64,000 bases of DNA from Synanceia verrucosa (GCA_029721515.1 CM056562.1:20095335-20159334), one strand, 5' to 3'. Positions 25,561 through 37,749 are shown, numbered from the stretch's first letter. Translations and numbers: made by a program. The notes: generated by a model from the sequence alone, not told the origin.

Positions 25561-27070
25561 CTGTTGGACCTGCTGTCATAAAGCATCCTTCTCACTTTTT
25601 ATTTCATACCACTCTCTGACTGTAGCTTATTTACACAGATGAGTTGACATTCCTGTCAGTACAGACTACATGATGTTCAAGTGACAGGCTGAAATGCATT
25701 TTAGTTTGAAAAAATTCAGTTTACCATATGAAAGATGAAAAGTGACTTGTATGTTTAGTCCCAATTTTAGTTTCTTATGAAACAACTAAATTCCAAATCA
25801 GCCAAAGATCAATAAAAATATGAAATAAATTCATTTAATTGGGGCTTGCTTCCTCTATGCAGAATGGCTCAATGAGAGGCCTTGTTGTATCAACCTCTAT
25901 GTTCAATTCTCTAAAGATCTAGTGAAACATATTTTTGCTTAAACTGCAGAACAAAGTGTGAGTGTGAGAGCAGCTCTCTTCTAACTGACAGAGTGGGACA
26001 TCCCAACATCCTGGAAAAAAATCACAGTCCCTAAGCGCCACAGAGTGCTGTGATGCTAATAGCCTACATGGTGAAATGGGCGTGTGAATATCTGTGTGTG
26101 AATGAGGATTTCTTAAACATATAATATAAGATAATTTATCATCTACCCACGTGTGCATTTGTCAGACTGTAGAGCAATAATCCACACAAAAAATGCACAA
26201 TCCTGCTCTCTATTGTTGCTGCATGTATGTGCATCTGAGTAGATTAGGAAGTGTCATTCATGTGCACTTAAATTGCAAGTTTGCTCTTCCATTTCTTCCC
26301 ACAAATAATACATTTTATGTCCAGTGTAGAGAGGCTAATTGAGATGTAAGATTCACACCAGAGAGCAGAAGATGGGTATGCATAATGAAACACAGAGCTG
26401 GATCGTATGCTAAATATAATGACAGAGGTGAGGCTGCAGATCACATCGAATATGAGGCAAGCACTGTCTTCATCTGTTTGCCTCCCACACACGTATGCAC
26501 GCACGCACACAATAAGCAGGTGCGCATGTACGCCGAAACGCACATTAAACACGGGGAACAAGTGCATGCCGCATGCCGTTTCACACACAGCAGAAGGGCA
26601 AATGTACACGGTGCGAACGCATGCAGGACCAGGCGGAGGTTTTCTGTTGTTCAGTTTAGTCGCACACACGCAATCAAAAACACACACACACGCACGCACA
26701 CACACAAACACAAGCGCAGGTCAGAGAGTCCCGGTGGCGCAGAAACTGGCAGGCATCTTTCCACTGTGCTCCAACAATCCAGGAGGCTTTTCTTTACCAC
26801 ACTGCCAACATGCTTTCCCCTTCACACACAAACACACACACAGCCCGTTGCTTTTCCTTTCTCTTCTCCAATCATCCATTATTCTAAGCCCTCACAGGCA
26901 TTGCAGACAATGAGAAGTTGAATGGGAGAAAGTGAAGCTAATTTGTGGACATGTGCTTTGTTATTGTTTCAATAAAAATTCCCTATGAACACGACAATTA
27001 CATAAGTACAACAAAGAGGCTTTTGGCGAAGCCTCAATCATGTCTCCCATACAGTAGGCCTAGTCCCTTC

Positions 27071-27098
27071 GGATATTCTGTAATGAGCTAGAATATCC
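27071..27098. repeat. Perfect 9-bp hairpin
   Basis: GGATATTCT (27071-27079) pairs with AGAATATCC (27090-27098) across a 10-base loop. Not followed by a T run on the plus strand, so it does not look like a polymerase terminator. Confidence 0.7.
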
Positions 27099-27447
27099 CC
27101 AAATAAATAAAAAAATAAGTTGTTTGTGATTCTGTTTGATCTCTGTCTGAAGAGAAAGAACAATAGAAATGTCAAACTAAGTTGATAGATGATCATATTG
27201 GAAGTGGAAAGGATACTTTATATTTTGAACTATAGTCATAAAACACAGAGAGTGTCAGTTGAAGCCATGTGTCTATTAAGGCTTCAAAATGGATCAGATG
27301 TGTAATGTGAAATATGTTGCTTGAGTAATGACTACAATTTTACCCATCTCCACTGCCTATTTTAATATCCGCCTGGGGATTATGTATTGCATGTATGTGT
27401 GTGCGTCTCTGTGTCTGTCCACAGCTAACCTTGCTTACTGCTGGACC

Positions 27448-27746
27448 CAGTGGTGTCATTAGTCATATTTTAGGGGGACTCAAGCCCCCTGAAACATTCT
27501 TAAGCCTCCCCAAATAATTTGGTGTTGTTTAATTTTTATTTTTTTTATTTATTTATTTTTATTATTTATGTACTTATTTCAAAAAACTGACAATGAATTT
27601 AATATAAATTGGCCAGAATATGAGTCGAAATAAATAATCATATATTCACTTAAATAGAAATGTCACATGTGTAACGTCTATATAAATTGATCACATCCTG
27701 TGCATCTCCTGGACCCCCCCATCCTGAAAACCTAGTGACACCCCTG
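27448..27746. mobile_element. Small non-autonomous hAT element
   Basis: Left end CAGTGGTGTCATTAG and right end, reverse-complemented, CAGGGGTGTCACTAGG are imperfect inverted repeats, with G/C-rich blocks just inside (TTTAGGGGGACTC and GATGGGGGGGTCC). The flanks GCTGGACC (27440-27447) and GCTGAACC (27747-27754) agree at 7 of 8 positions, as expected of an old 8-bp hAT target duplication. The 299-bp interior is AT-rich and non-coding. Confidence 0.75.
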
Positions 27747-28428
27747 GCTGAACCCTTCAGTGTTATTATTTTATAGAACTCATTTATTACTGTGTGCTCA
27801 AGGATGATGATGATTCACACTTTTCAAAACATATTTTGACTGTTCAATACTGTCATTCACTGCTGACGCTTCACTACTCTTAACCAGCCTGTAGTCATCA
27901 CAAGTGGTCATCAACTGCTTTAGATTGGATTATGAATTGTTTCTCTCTTGACACCTAGAATATTGCATGTAGGTAATGTGCGTCAGATGGCAGTAATCAC
28001 AATTCTAAATCACTGTTGCTCTGTGTTTGCTCTATATGTAAATATCATAAATGCAAACTGAAGTGCAGATCAGAAAACAGAGCAATTAAAGTTTACATGC
28101 ATTTACTCCACTCTTATCATCATTTTGACCCACATTTGCTCGGACTGGGTCACTTTTAGCATTCTTCACCATCCCCCTCTCGCTCCACACAGACATACAT
28201 CACTCTGGGCCGGGCAGCTCCTGGCTTCCACTTCAGGGTTTTGGCTGTATCCCTTGCACTGTGACACACACACACACACCCTCTCCTCTTCCATGCTCTA
28301 AGATCCTGTTCATCAGCCTTTATTGTCCTAATCAAAGCCTAGCCTCCCTGACCGCCTTTAATATTCAACACTGCAAGATGGTACATGAGCCGTTTGTCTC
28401 AGTCTACATAACCCGCTAAAGGAGGACG

Positions 28429-28453
28429 TGTGTGTGTGTGTGTGTGTGTGTGT
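28429..28453. repeat. (GT)n microsatellite
   Basis: About 12 GT units next to an enhancer-like unique segment. Confidence 0.9.
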
Positions 28454-28469
28454 TTATGGGCATGCATGC

Positions 28470-28690
28470 TTCCACACAAAGTGGAGCTGGATAGCTGCGA
28501 GTTGCCCCTGACACCAAACTTAATTCTCCGAAGCGAGGCTGGGGATAAATATTTCAAGGTCATTCTGTTTGCTCTCTGTTGTCTTGTTCCGGGAGCGCTG
28601 ACTATAATAGGAATATATGCATGCCTAACGAGGGGCTTTAGAACAGAATTACACCGCCTGCTGTTCACTCTCTGCCTATAGGCACAGGCC
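28470..28690. promoter_or_regulatory. Candidate conserved non-coding segment
   Basis: Unique, CpG-retaining sequence (TAGCTGCGAG, CTCCGAAGCGAGG, GGGAGCGCTGAC) with AT-rich factor-type motifs (GATAAATATTTCAAGGTCA, ATATATGCATGC) and no repeat match. The open frame across it (83 codons plus strand) starts in a GT tract and resembles no known family. Confidence 0.25.
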
Positions 28691-29948
28691 AAAAGATGAA
28701 AGATGACTGACAACGACGGTGCAGTGGACATATAGAACCATGTGTCTATCTGTATAGTCTTGGGAAACACTAAACAGCTGTACTGTTATCTGAAGATGCT
28801 ATAATGCCATAGCAACACTAATACTGCTCTACAGTAAATGAAGGATTTCCAACAATAATTGAATGATGATTAAAATCTGAATGTATGCCTAACCCTCAGT
28901 CCTGCACTGCAGTTAAAAAGCATAGGTAAACATTTATTGATGTAATAACTTACAGGTACAGGTATGGGTAAAATAAAAAGAACTATATGTTGGTGAACCA
29001 TGGATAAAATGACAGCTATCATCACAGTGTTTTTGTCCAGGTATAAACACTTTTATCTTTTTACATGTGCACAGTTGATCAACAGGGTATGACCTCGTTT
29101 GAAACATACTGAGACCTTAACTTTTAAGTCTGTAATTACACTCTTAATTTTGTGCTTTTAGGAAAAAGTCCAGTATTGTGCATTCAAGATATTTATTATG
29201 TCTCGCGTTATTAGTTACCCTGGAGAATGTCTGTATAAGGCCTGGAAAGTTAGCTGAATAAATGTCTCATTCTTGATTCTTTGAAATGTCTCAAATTCCA
29301 GCACAGCAGGAATCTCCCTTTTTACAAGCTTTGTGCTATTAAACATCCCCATTAATGCTTTGATTGTTGGTTGAGCTCCAGTAAGGAATAAAGCACTTTA
29401 AACTCAGTAAGTGTCCAGCTTTTGTAGCTGATTATAGGGTTTGGTTGTGTGTCTTTATACTCAGATCTGTTAGTACTGATGTATACTTGTGTGTAATAGT
29501 TCTAGGTACTGAGCTCTGCAGGTGCCAGCGAGCTTTTCCAAATGGTTCCCTGTAAAAACAATATGTGGACTTTTCAAGACTGTGTCAAACCACACTACTG
29601 CCAGGCTAAAAAGCAGCCAGCTCTAGAGCCTAGAGTAAGACACAACTAGCCTCATTTGAAGTGATTACAAGTCTCCACCCTGCACCGTCTCTTCTCCTTT
29701 AGACAAAACTAATTCATCAATACATTTCTGGAAATGTTTCACATTTCCCTCTGAGGTTAGAGAAAAGCAAAAGAGGGTGAGAGCACTAACGAAGCGTGGT
29801 CGGCGTGCGAGCCGCGAGAGACTTTTCATCTTGGCGGGAGATGTAAAGTAATGAAGTTGACACCAGTGTCCACCCCATTAGGCTGGGCCTGCATGGACCA
29901 TTACAGGCAGGGTGAGAGGACAGCCCAGAGCCAGAGGACCCCACAGAA

Positions 29949-30002
29949 CAAACACACACACATGCAAACACACACACACATACAAACACAAACACACACA
30001 TA
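29949..30002. repeat. Imperfect (CA)n microsatellite
   Basis: CA units interrupted by AAACA and TGCAAA variants, a sign of an older tract. Confidence 0.85.
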
Positions 30003-30298
30003 AGGTTTACACACATGAGAAGGAATGAGAATGTACAATATATCCACACTTGGCATTCTTTCCCAAGGGGTTTGTCTATACTTGCACACAAACTAAGTAC
30101 TATGTGTTGTGAATGTGTGTGTGTGTGTATGTGTGCATTCCTGAAATAATAGGAAATAGAGATAGTTACAGAGTGCATCCCAACATATTCTTTTTCATAA
30201 TATGTGCGTACATGTATAATCCCTGAGTGTGTCCTGTATCTGTGCATATGTAAAGCTTCCTGAGTGACTGTATAGCAGCAGGAATGTCAATGTGTATG

Positions 30299-30338
30299 AG
30301 TGTGTGTGTGTGTGTGCGTGTGCGTGTGTGTGTGTGTT
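30299..30338. repeat. (GT)n microsatellite with GC interruptions
   Basis: GT run broken twice by GC. Confidence 0.95.
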
Positions 30339-30339
30339 G

Positions 30340-30540
30340 GACGATACGGTGGCAGCCACCGTTCTCCCGCTCAGCCTGTCAGGGAAATATAATTTGCGCC
30401 TTCAGTGCTTTTCACCTGGCTCATATGCAGCATGCAAATTTATTTCTCTAATAATCCGAGTGCGCGACGGCCCTCCTCCAGGATTAATGACAGCATTCCC
30501 GGGGCCTCGCCTCCACCCCGGACCGCCAGAATATTACCTC
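30340..30540. promoter_or_regulatory. Candidate enhancer segment with POU octamer
   Basis: Contains a perfect octamer ATGCAAAT (30432-30439) beside CATATGCAGC and CTCTAATAATCC. The surrounding 200 bp is unique and richer in GC and CpG than its neighbours (GTGCGCGACGG, CCCCGGACCG). A (GT)n tract abuts it on the left and a short CA tract on the right. Inferred from motif content only. Confidence 0.3.
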
Positions 30541-31221
30541 CACACACACACACCCTGACATGGAAAAATTGTGTTAGTTCTACAGAGAAAAACGCCAGGG
30601 TATTTGTCCTGCTAGACAATATAATGGGTTGGTGCATCATCAGATTGCAATGTCATTTCAAAAAACCTTGAATACAAATAATGGGGAGAAGGGGGGGATG
30701 CGGAGGATAGATGGTGCGTTTTCTAATCCAGTGGGCTAGTTATCCTTCATTTCAGGTAGAGTGGTGTCGCTGTGACACACACACATACACAGAGAAGAAA
30801 AACACACCGCTCCGTTATTCAAATGAAGTGTGCCGCATTGTGCAGAGCTTGCTGCTTTCCCGGGACACATCCCTTTCCTTTCCCTCTTCCACCATTAATT
30901 AATCTTAGAGATCTTTTTTAGCATCCCTCTCTCCCTCCCTCGTTCTCAGCCCTCCCCAGCCCAGGCTTTTTCTAAGCAAACAGTATGAAATATGGATATG
31001 GGAGAAGTATTAATTATAACCCCATGTGTGGGTGTAGATCTGTGTGCGTGCGTTAGGAAGAGGGAGAAAGAGAGAGGCGAGAGAGAAGAGGAGGAAACAA
31101 TGTGCCAGCACCACCACCCACCGCCTGGATCTGTCACAAGAGGCTGGGAAGAGAAAGAGGAAGAAACACAGAGAGGAGGGAGGGATGTACCGAAGGCAGT
31201 GTGAAAGAGGAAGGCGAAGAA

Positions 31222-31249
<28 letters not shown>
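31222..31249. repeat. (GT)n microsatellite
   Basis: Fourteen GT units following a long purine-rich stretch. Confidence 0.95.
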
Positions 31250-31254
<5 letters not shown>

Positions 31255-32443
31255 TATTAGTGTGTTTAAGTGCCACCCCAGCCTGTGTAGCCCTTCACCT
31301 GCGAACAGAGAGCGCCTCCATCACAGGTGAGGCCATACAAAGCCTCGGTCGAGCCTGTCAACTGCTGCCATCCAGCACAAAGCGGGTTAACTTCAGCAGT
31401 GGCTCTACACCCTGACAGGCCGCGACTGCTGGTCACTTATCTTTTTAATTAGCTTTTCACTCCCCCTCAGCCGCCCTGCACTCCCCTTCTCTCTCCACCT
31501 TCCCTCTTTCTCCCCCTGTCACTAATTCTGAGCGGATGTCCTCGGAAAAATTTTGCTTACGCACGCTCATCTTCCTCACATTGTATTGAAACTTGCCAGG
31601 GTGACAACACAAATAAAATGTGCGGAATCTGATCCAGTTACTAAATATATAATAATAAATTCAGGTGAAGGGCATATATATATATATATGAGGACACAAT
31701 ATAACAGCTCTTAAATCTGTATATAACTAATTAAACAGCATCATCTTCATAACTTTAAAAACATAATCCTTCAAATCTGGGAGCCTACAAACAGCACTCT
31801 CTACAGCCGTTTATTTTTACAAGTGTTTTTATACGTTCAGATTATTTGTACCTTCAAAAAAACAATTCAGCTTCATCCATATTTATTTCCTCCTTTTTTT
31901 ACAGTTTGTAAAGGCCAGTTCTGCCTGCACTGCTGTCCTTGTTGCAGCTACTCTAGCGAGGTCTAGTGTGGTTGTAGAAAGAAGACACCACAGTTATAAC
32001 ATGATCCCACACTAGTTTCTCACTGTGAGCACTGCTACTGGGGCCTGAGACTGGCTCTTTGCATAACTGACTTACCTGTGCATTTACTTCATGCTTTATT
32101 GGTGCAAATGAGTACATTATATGTTACTTTGTCACAACCACTTTCCATTGCTTGTCTTGATTTTAACAGTGTCTGTGTATGGAGACCACCATGATGCCAA
32201 CGTATGGCATCTAAGATGGTTAAGTTATGGTTAATAAAAACACAGATGTATAGGTTTGTGTCATGATACTGACGAGAATGACAGAAAGTCTATTGACTGA
32301 CCCAACCTCATACATACAGGGAACACTACCTCCTGCGTTTACACTGAATGCCTCAGATTGCATTCGTAAAATATGATGATGATATATGATAGAAAAGACT
32401 TTTTAATATAATAATATATAAAGTTTTTTCTTTATAATAATAA

Positions 32444-32908
32444 AGTTTTTGAGTGCCAGCCGTTTTATAAAACAGAAAGTGCCTTGTGCAGGCATTTTTA
32501 CCCATTTTGAGTCATATTTCAAGACCCACAGAATATTTTGTACCGTGTCTCTGAAAACACTGAATAGCAGATTTTTTCATCATGAAAAAACATTTGTTTT
32601 TACCTTGTTCTGTTCTTGTTTTATCAGAGGTAGTGTAGAGGCCACTTTAATCAAAATCACCACTTTTTGTCCAGATTCTGTCTGTTTTGCTCTCTAATCA
32701 CGATCGTTTCCACTTCCTGCTTTGATTTCTGTGGTGTATACCATCTCTTTATGTTCTGACTACATCTCCCAGAAGCCCCAAAATTACTCCCAGGCTGCGG
32801 GAGACTGTGATCAGCGACCCGCTGCTGAAAAACCATTTTGACGTGTTATTACGTCAATGGCACTTAAGCGTCAGAATTTACTCACACAAAGAGCACTCAA
32901 AGAGTTAA
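32444..32908 (+). mobile_element. Family-T MITE copy 2, near full length
   Basis: About 465 bp, from TTTTTGAGTGCCAGCCG to GCACTCAAAGAGTTAA (right TTAA at 32905-32908; the left TTAA is degraded). It contains all landmarks of the family, including TTTTATAAAACAGAAAGTGCC, GTCTCTGAAAACACTGAAT, CACTTTTTGTCCAGATTCTG, CTCCCAGAAGCCCCA and GACGTGTTATTACGTCAATGG. It is a useful reference for aligning the other copies. No open reading frame longer than about 80 codons, so it is non-autonomous. Confidence 0.85.
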
Positions 32909-34119
32909 AGTTCAAGTATCCATTTCAAAAAATCTTTAAAAGCGGACAATAACAAATACATTTTCTGTTTATGTCCAGTCCAGTATTACCTCTTTAAAAA
33001 ATTGTTAACCAAAAAAAGTTTTTCTTTTTGCTAAATGTTACATCGTGTTCAGCTAGTGGTAAAATGTTGAGAGCAGTGAGATGATTTACTGGTGCTTTTT
33101 TAGCTCCATCTTCAAGAGGTTGTGTTCAGAAAAAGTATAGAATTGCCTGGTGATTTGTTATTTGAGAGACAATTGAATCTGGAGTCGCAATTTACTGCTT
33201 TGTTACATTTTCTAATATAAAGCAAAAATCCATGAAAAGAGGATCTGACAAACCCCTCTCTCAACACTCAAACCTGCTTTCCAATTAAACTCCCATTCCT
33301 TGTTTACCTCTGGAAAAATGAAAGGTCATGGGGTCATGATGGAGGTAAGTCTCTCCTGATTCACACCTTTTAATGTGTATTTATTATCTGTGTAGTAGGT
33401 GAGGAAGTTAAGATGGAAGTTGTTTAGAATTCCTTGTGGATCAGCAGAGGTTCACAGGAATTTGACCATCCCGCGGTCATCAGCATTCCTGGGAAGAGGG
33501 CAACTCACAAGTGACCAATTAGATGTGGGGGCATTGAATAAAAGGGCCTGATAGGCTGGTCAGACCCCGTGTGGCCGGGGTTTTGTTGATGCGAGGGCCT
33601 ATGTGAGGACACAGCAATGGCATTAAGAGGAAGGCGTGTCCTAGTGCTGGAACTCCAGGAGCACATAAACACACAACGTCAGGGACTAATAACCCACTAA
33701 AGACCAAATACTGAGGTCACTGTATTCTGTCCTGCAGCATAATGTTGAAAAATTACACCTCAGTCAGACCAGAAATAAATATATCACTCTCCTGTACAAA
33801 GAGTAAGAAAAGCTTCTTTTGTTGTACAATAAAATCCAGTTTATGGGGGGTCTCACCCATATTGATGTGCATATGGTACGAAGCACAAGGCCAGCTACAG
33901 TCACTGATTTCACCTATTAAATCCACTTCAGTCACATAATGATTAAACGTGGTTTTAATATGTTATGCTCAGTGAATTTTAGCTCCATTTGAATTTGGAT
34001 ATTATTGTTCCCCCACTTTATCAAAGCACTTTGATATCTGCTTATAAAAAGCCATGATGTCACCTGTCAGTGTCCATCTAAGCCACAGATGAAGACGTGA
34101 CAGCCTTTAGGGGACCAGA

Positions 34120-34400
34120 ATACTATTAACGCTGCGTTTCATCCCAAATGGGCTTTTATTAAAATGAACGCCTAATTAAATTCCAAGATGAGGGGGCAGC
34201 GAACAATGCCAGACAGTGGCTACTTTGATTTTTCCCCCCTTGTTTTAAAGTAATTATGCGGGCCTGACATGAGTGAGCACACTGCCGGAGACCCCTCTAA
34301 TGAGTTAAGCAAGAAAAATCGCCACAGTCGCCTACCCTGGCAGCAGCTAATTGCCTGGCCACATCGGGCCACCGCTAACACTGTCATTTAAAATGTGCTT
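34120..34400. promoter_or_regulatory. Candidate conserved enhancer segment
   Basis: A repeat-free stretch with three homeodomain-type cores: TAATTA at 34173-34178 and 34251-34256, and TAATTG at 34348-34353. It also has balanced base composition and retained CpGs (GAACG, ATGCGGGC, AATCGCC, CATCGGG). No reading frame is convincing. Such composition is typical of vertebrate conserved non-coding elements near developmental genes, but conservation cannot be judged from one sequence. Confidence 0.3.
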
Positions 34401-34947
34401 TTCTTCCATTTCTGCTGTTTTTTTTTTTTTTTAATTTGGTTAATTAACATATCTGTAAAAGGTAGACTGTAAATAGCAGCACTGTACTGTCCTCGTCATA
34501 TCAGGCTCCTGGTTGGAGAAGCGGTGTGAGGTGCAGGTGAAGGTCAACAGACTTTTACTTTAAAAGCATGAACTTTGCTCTTGAGAAGTTTGAACATGCA
34601 TCATTATGCTAATGATTATATTTAAAGGTATAGACGCAGCCGCATACAACATGAGAGGCATCATAAGAGGCCAGGAAAAGTGCCTCCTAATGTAGCATCA
34701 GTGAACCACTGAATGCAAGAACCCTGAAAACTAAGTCTCTAATGAAGAAATGAAAAAAAAATATGTAATGTTCAGTGTAAAAGAAAAGAAATTAATCAAG
34801 TTGTATTGTTGTAATATGTTGTAATATAAATACTTAATAAGTTATTTTATTTTGCCTGGGGCGGCAGTGTCCAAATCTGTGAATCAGACGAAAAGAAAAA
34901 AAAAATATTATCACACTAAAAATGCCACAGTGACCCTGTCAGTCATA

Positions 34948-34973
34948 GACACACACACACACACACACACACA
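34948..34973. repeat. (AC)n microsatellite
   Basis: About 13 AC units. Confidence 0.95.
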
Positions 34974-35439
34974 GAAAAAAGTAGAGTCTGACTTGTCCGT
35001 TGCATCTACAAATGCATCTACATCTACAATGCCATCGCTAACATTTACGAACGTTTCTGGACCTCCAAACAAGGGAATCAGTGAGACAGCACATAATTAT
35101 TCATATGTTTCACTTAACCTTTAACATGCAGTCGCATACAGTGCCCCAGCCAGTGTCTGCATATTGGTACCAGATTATTACGAGAATGGCTAGGCATTTG
35201 TCCTTGTTTACGTGCCCTGTTGAAGCATCCTTGGCCGTGCTTGCCTACACTCCAGATGAATAGCATTCCCTGGCCCCCGGAGGCTCCCAACTTCTCCTGA
35301 GACCTTTAAGTGTTTGTTGACAGACTAACAGACTTTGGCTTGTTTAGCTTTCTCCACTCTCTAAAATCCAAAAGGTCACCCGCAATTCCTCCGCCAGCCG
35401 TACCCCCCTTGAAAGAAGAAGAAAAAAAACAAGACCTCA

Positions 35440-36060
35440 GGAAAATGCCCTTACGAGCGGACCTCGAGAGCTCTCAGGGAAACAAATAGAACCCCTGCTG
35501 CCACGGTTACCAAGTTTACCAACATGTCTCTATGGCTACAAATTACAAAATGGCTAGAGATGCGCCCCCCTCAGCTAGACAGACAAACAAAGAGGAAGAG
35601 GAACTGAACTTGGTATCCTTTGCTGAGTAGATTACCCAGCACTGACATGAAAAAATGATTCACTGAATATTTTTTTGGCTAAAAAATAAAGAGCATAAAG
35701 ACTGAGATAACATGCTCCATATGGCATATTGGGGAGGTCACTGTCAGCATCCCAACATGGGGTACAAGAGCACAATGGAATTATCCTGCGTAACATGCAT
35801 AATTCCCCTCGTTACAGCAAACGAGCAGCGTGCACCCCGTTATTTGGGGTCTCTATTGTTGCAGTGGTGCTGCTCATTATTATGGGGTGTCTGGTTCAGG
35901 CCATCAGAGAGGCTCTCCGCCACTGAGGTCTCTGTGGAAATCGGCGAGCCCATCTCACTGCTTAGCAACCAAGCCCTGGGGCCTGTTTTGCACAGCTTAA
36001 TTCAGATGAGAGTGCCACGCACGGGATTGGCTAAGCTCGACCGGCACTCTCTCCATCTCC
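35440..36060. promoter_or_regulatory. Candidate conserved non-coding segment
   Basis: Two repeat-free blocks (35440-35570 and 35700-36060) with retained CpGs, near-matches to RFX-type X-boxes (GGTTACCAAGTTTACC and CTTAGCAACCAAG) and TAAT-type motifs. The plus-strand frame of 218 codons over the second block runs into a CA tract and a pyrimidine-rich stretch and has no recognisable domain, so coding is unlikely. Conservation is inferred, not shown. Confidence 0.25.
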
Positions 36061-36078
36061 CCCACTGTCTCTCATTGA

Positions 36079-36106
36079 CACACACACACACACACACACA
36101 CACACA
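36079..36106. repeat. (AC)n microsatellite
   Basis: About 14 AC units. Confidence 0.95.
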
Positions 36107-36962
36107 AGAACACACAGTCACTATCTCGTCCTCCTTTGCGGCAACCTTACCTAGTTTATCTCCTCTGCTCTCTCACTATCTTTCTTTATCTACATTGTTC
36201 TTCTGCTCGCCTCAAGCTCGTTCTCTTAATAAAGGTGATTCAACTGGACCAAAATGGCTCTGTAAGCTTTGTAGCTTTGGTGCCATCAGGAAGCCTGGTA
36301 GAAAAGTCTTCCATAGCATAAGTGTTGCCAGGAGTGTAGAAACAACTGCATTTGTATTATGGATATGATCAAAATCAACAACTGTTTTTGGTTTGTCCTA
36401 ATTTATAGGTTTGTTTTATCCATAGTAGTGACATGGTTAGGAGCTACGGCTGACCTAGGATCTTCCATAAGTGACTTACTGCTTACATGGGTGCTACCAC
36501 TTATAACCCATTTTAAGCACTCTATGGTCAAAATTAAAGCAGCAGATACTGGAATATCCTGACTTATAGCTCCAAAAACACTGATTCATACACCTCATAA
36601 TTCATTGGGATGTGGTTTTGTCAAGGATCCTCCCTGTCTGATGCACAACCATGCCTTACAAATGCAATCCATTCACTTTATGACAAAAATATTTGCTAAG
36701 AAAACTGCCTTGAAACCCAGATTGAGACTCCCCTGATCACTATGACCTCAAGAAGGTTGGATGGATGCTTGTCATGTGTATCTAAAAGACATTATAGGTA
36801 AAGAACCATATGGCAAAGCTAGAATGTGCCAAGTCAGCAGAATTCAAATTATTCTGAATTGTCAGTTTCCTAAAATATGTGGAAGATTTTTTTAATCATT
36901 GTTAGTGAAGCATTCACTGCTGTGCTGGTTATACCCTCCACTTACTGTTGGTGCAATGGTAA

Positions 36963-37749
36963 CCCCTAATTTCCACTGGATGCTAACAACATCAATGTCC
37001 GTCGACGTCCATCGGCTGTTGTCTGTCAATACCCACCAGATCCGCCTGCTTTGGCTCCACCAGGCAGGTGGAATCACAAGACTGAGATCTTGCTGACTAA
37101 TGAGATCTTGTGAATTCATGTATATTTGCACGATATAGCGGGTTGTAGCAGAGCGCCAGTGAAAGAGAACCACCCTGTGTGTTATACGATCTGCCGCGAA
37201 CGTGGATTATTTTATTTTGAAAATAAACCGATGTTTTATTTTGTGTGTGTACTCGACTTCCTGTCGAGCATGATCTGCTCTATGCTGAGTTCATGCGCCG
37301 TCTACAAAAGTAGAAGCTCTGCTTTGCGCATTCAATCCATCCATTTTCTAACGCTATCCTCATAGGGTCGCGGGGGGGCTGGAGCCTATCCCAGCTGTCT
37401 GAGGGCGGAAGGCAGGGTACACCCTGGACAAGTCTCCACCTCATTGCAGGGCACATAGAGACAGACAACCACTCACAACTACAGTCAGTTTAAATTAGCC
37501 AATTAAGCTAATCACCATGCATTTTTTGGGATGTTGGGAGGAAGCCCGCACAGACACGGGGAGGACATGCAAACTCCACACAGAAAGGCCCCGGGCCCGG
37601 GATTCAAACCCCGTACATTCTTGCTGTGAGGCCACAGTTATAACCACTACACCACCGCTTTCAGTGAAAATTGACACATTGATTTGAATGGAAACATATT
37701 GGGTCTGACAAAACGTTGACATTGTTCCACATCCGGTGGAAATTAGGGG
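36963..37749. mobile_element. TAA-flanked inverted-repeat element (Harbinger-like), copy B, with nested SINE
   Basis: Starts CCCCTAATTTCCACTGGATG and ends with the reverse complement CATCCGGTGGAAATTAGGGG (19 of 20 match). It is flanked on both sides by TAA (36960-36962 and 37750-37752). Three-base TWA duplications are typical of PIF/Harbinger, so that superfamily is the best guess, by inference only. Without the SINE at 37335-37658 the element is about 460 bp and non-coding. Internal matches to copy A (24194-24904) include CTGTCAATACCCACCAGATC and TTGATTTGAATGGAAAC. Confidence 0.8.
37335..37658 (-). mobile_element. tRNA-derived SINE, nested in Harbinger-like copy B
   Basis: Reverse-complement copy of the 12091 SINE: ATCCATCCATTTTCTA (tail) at the left, then GGAGCCTATCCCAGCTGTCT, GGCAGGGTACACCCTGGAC, GCAAACTCCACACAGAAAGG, the B-box complement GGATTCAAACC and the head complement AACCACTACACCACCGC at the right. 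Its site and orientation differ from the SINE in copy A, so the two were separate insertions. Confidence 0.85.

Larger units (their letters stand above)
24905..27439. other. Non-coding DNA
   Basis: Possible dispersed repeat at 25.24 kb; degenerate CA-rich sequence at 26.49-26.84 kb that produces 147-178-codon frames on both strands. Those frames are artefacts of simple sequence (runs of His/Thr and Cys/Val codons). Confidence 0.7.
27755..32443. other. Low-repeat non-coding DNA with enhancer-like segments
   Basis: Unique DNA with GT/CA tracts and the enhancer-like segments listed at 28.5 and 30.4 kb. A purine-rich tract at 31.05-31.22 kb runs into a GT tract. No gene found. Confidence 0.65.
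32909..36962. other. Low-repeat non-coding DNA with enhancer-like segments
   Basis: The least repetitive part of the window. Holds the candidate segments at 34.1 and 35.4-36.1 kb, a T run at 34420-34432 and two AC tracts. No gene found. Confidence 0.65.

Noticed and set aside
26268..26921. Open frames of 147-178 codons on both strands
   Set aside because: They translate degenerate CA/GT-rich sequence (His/Thr and Cys/Val runs), overlap each other on opposite strands and show no domain.
35712..36368. 218-codon plus-strand frame, the longest in the window
   Set aside because: The middle is a CA tract and the end is pyrimidine-rich; no domain is recognised. The first half is better read as a possible non-coding conserved segment.
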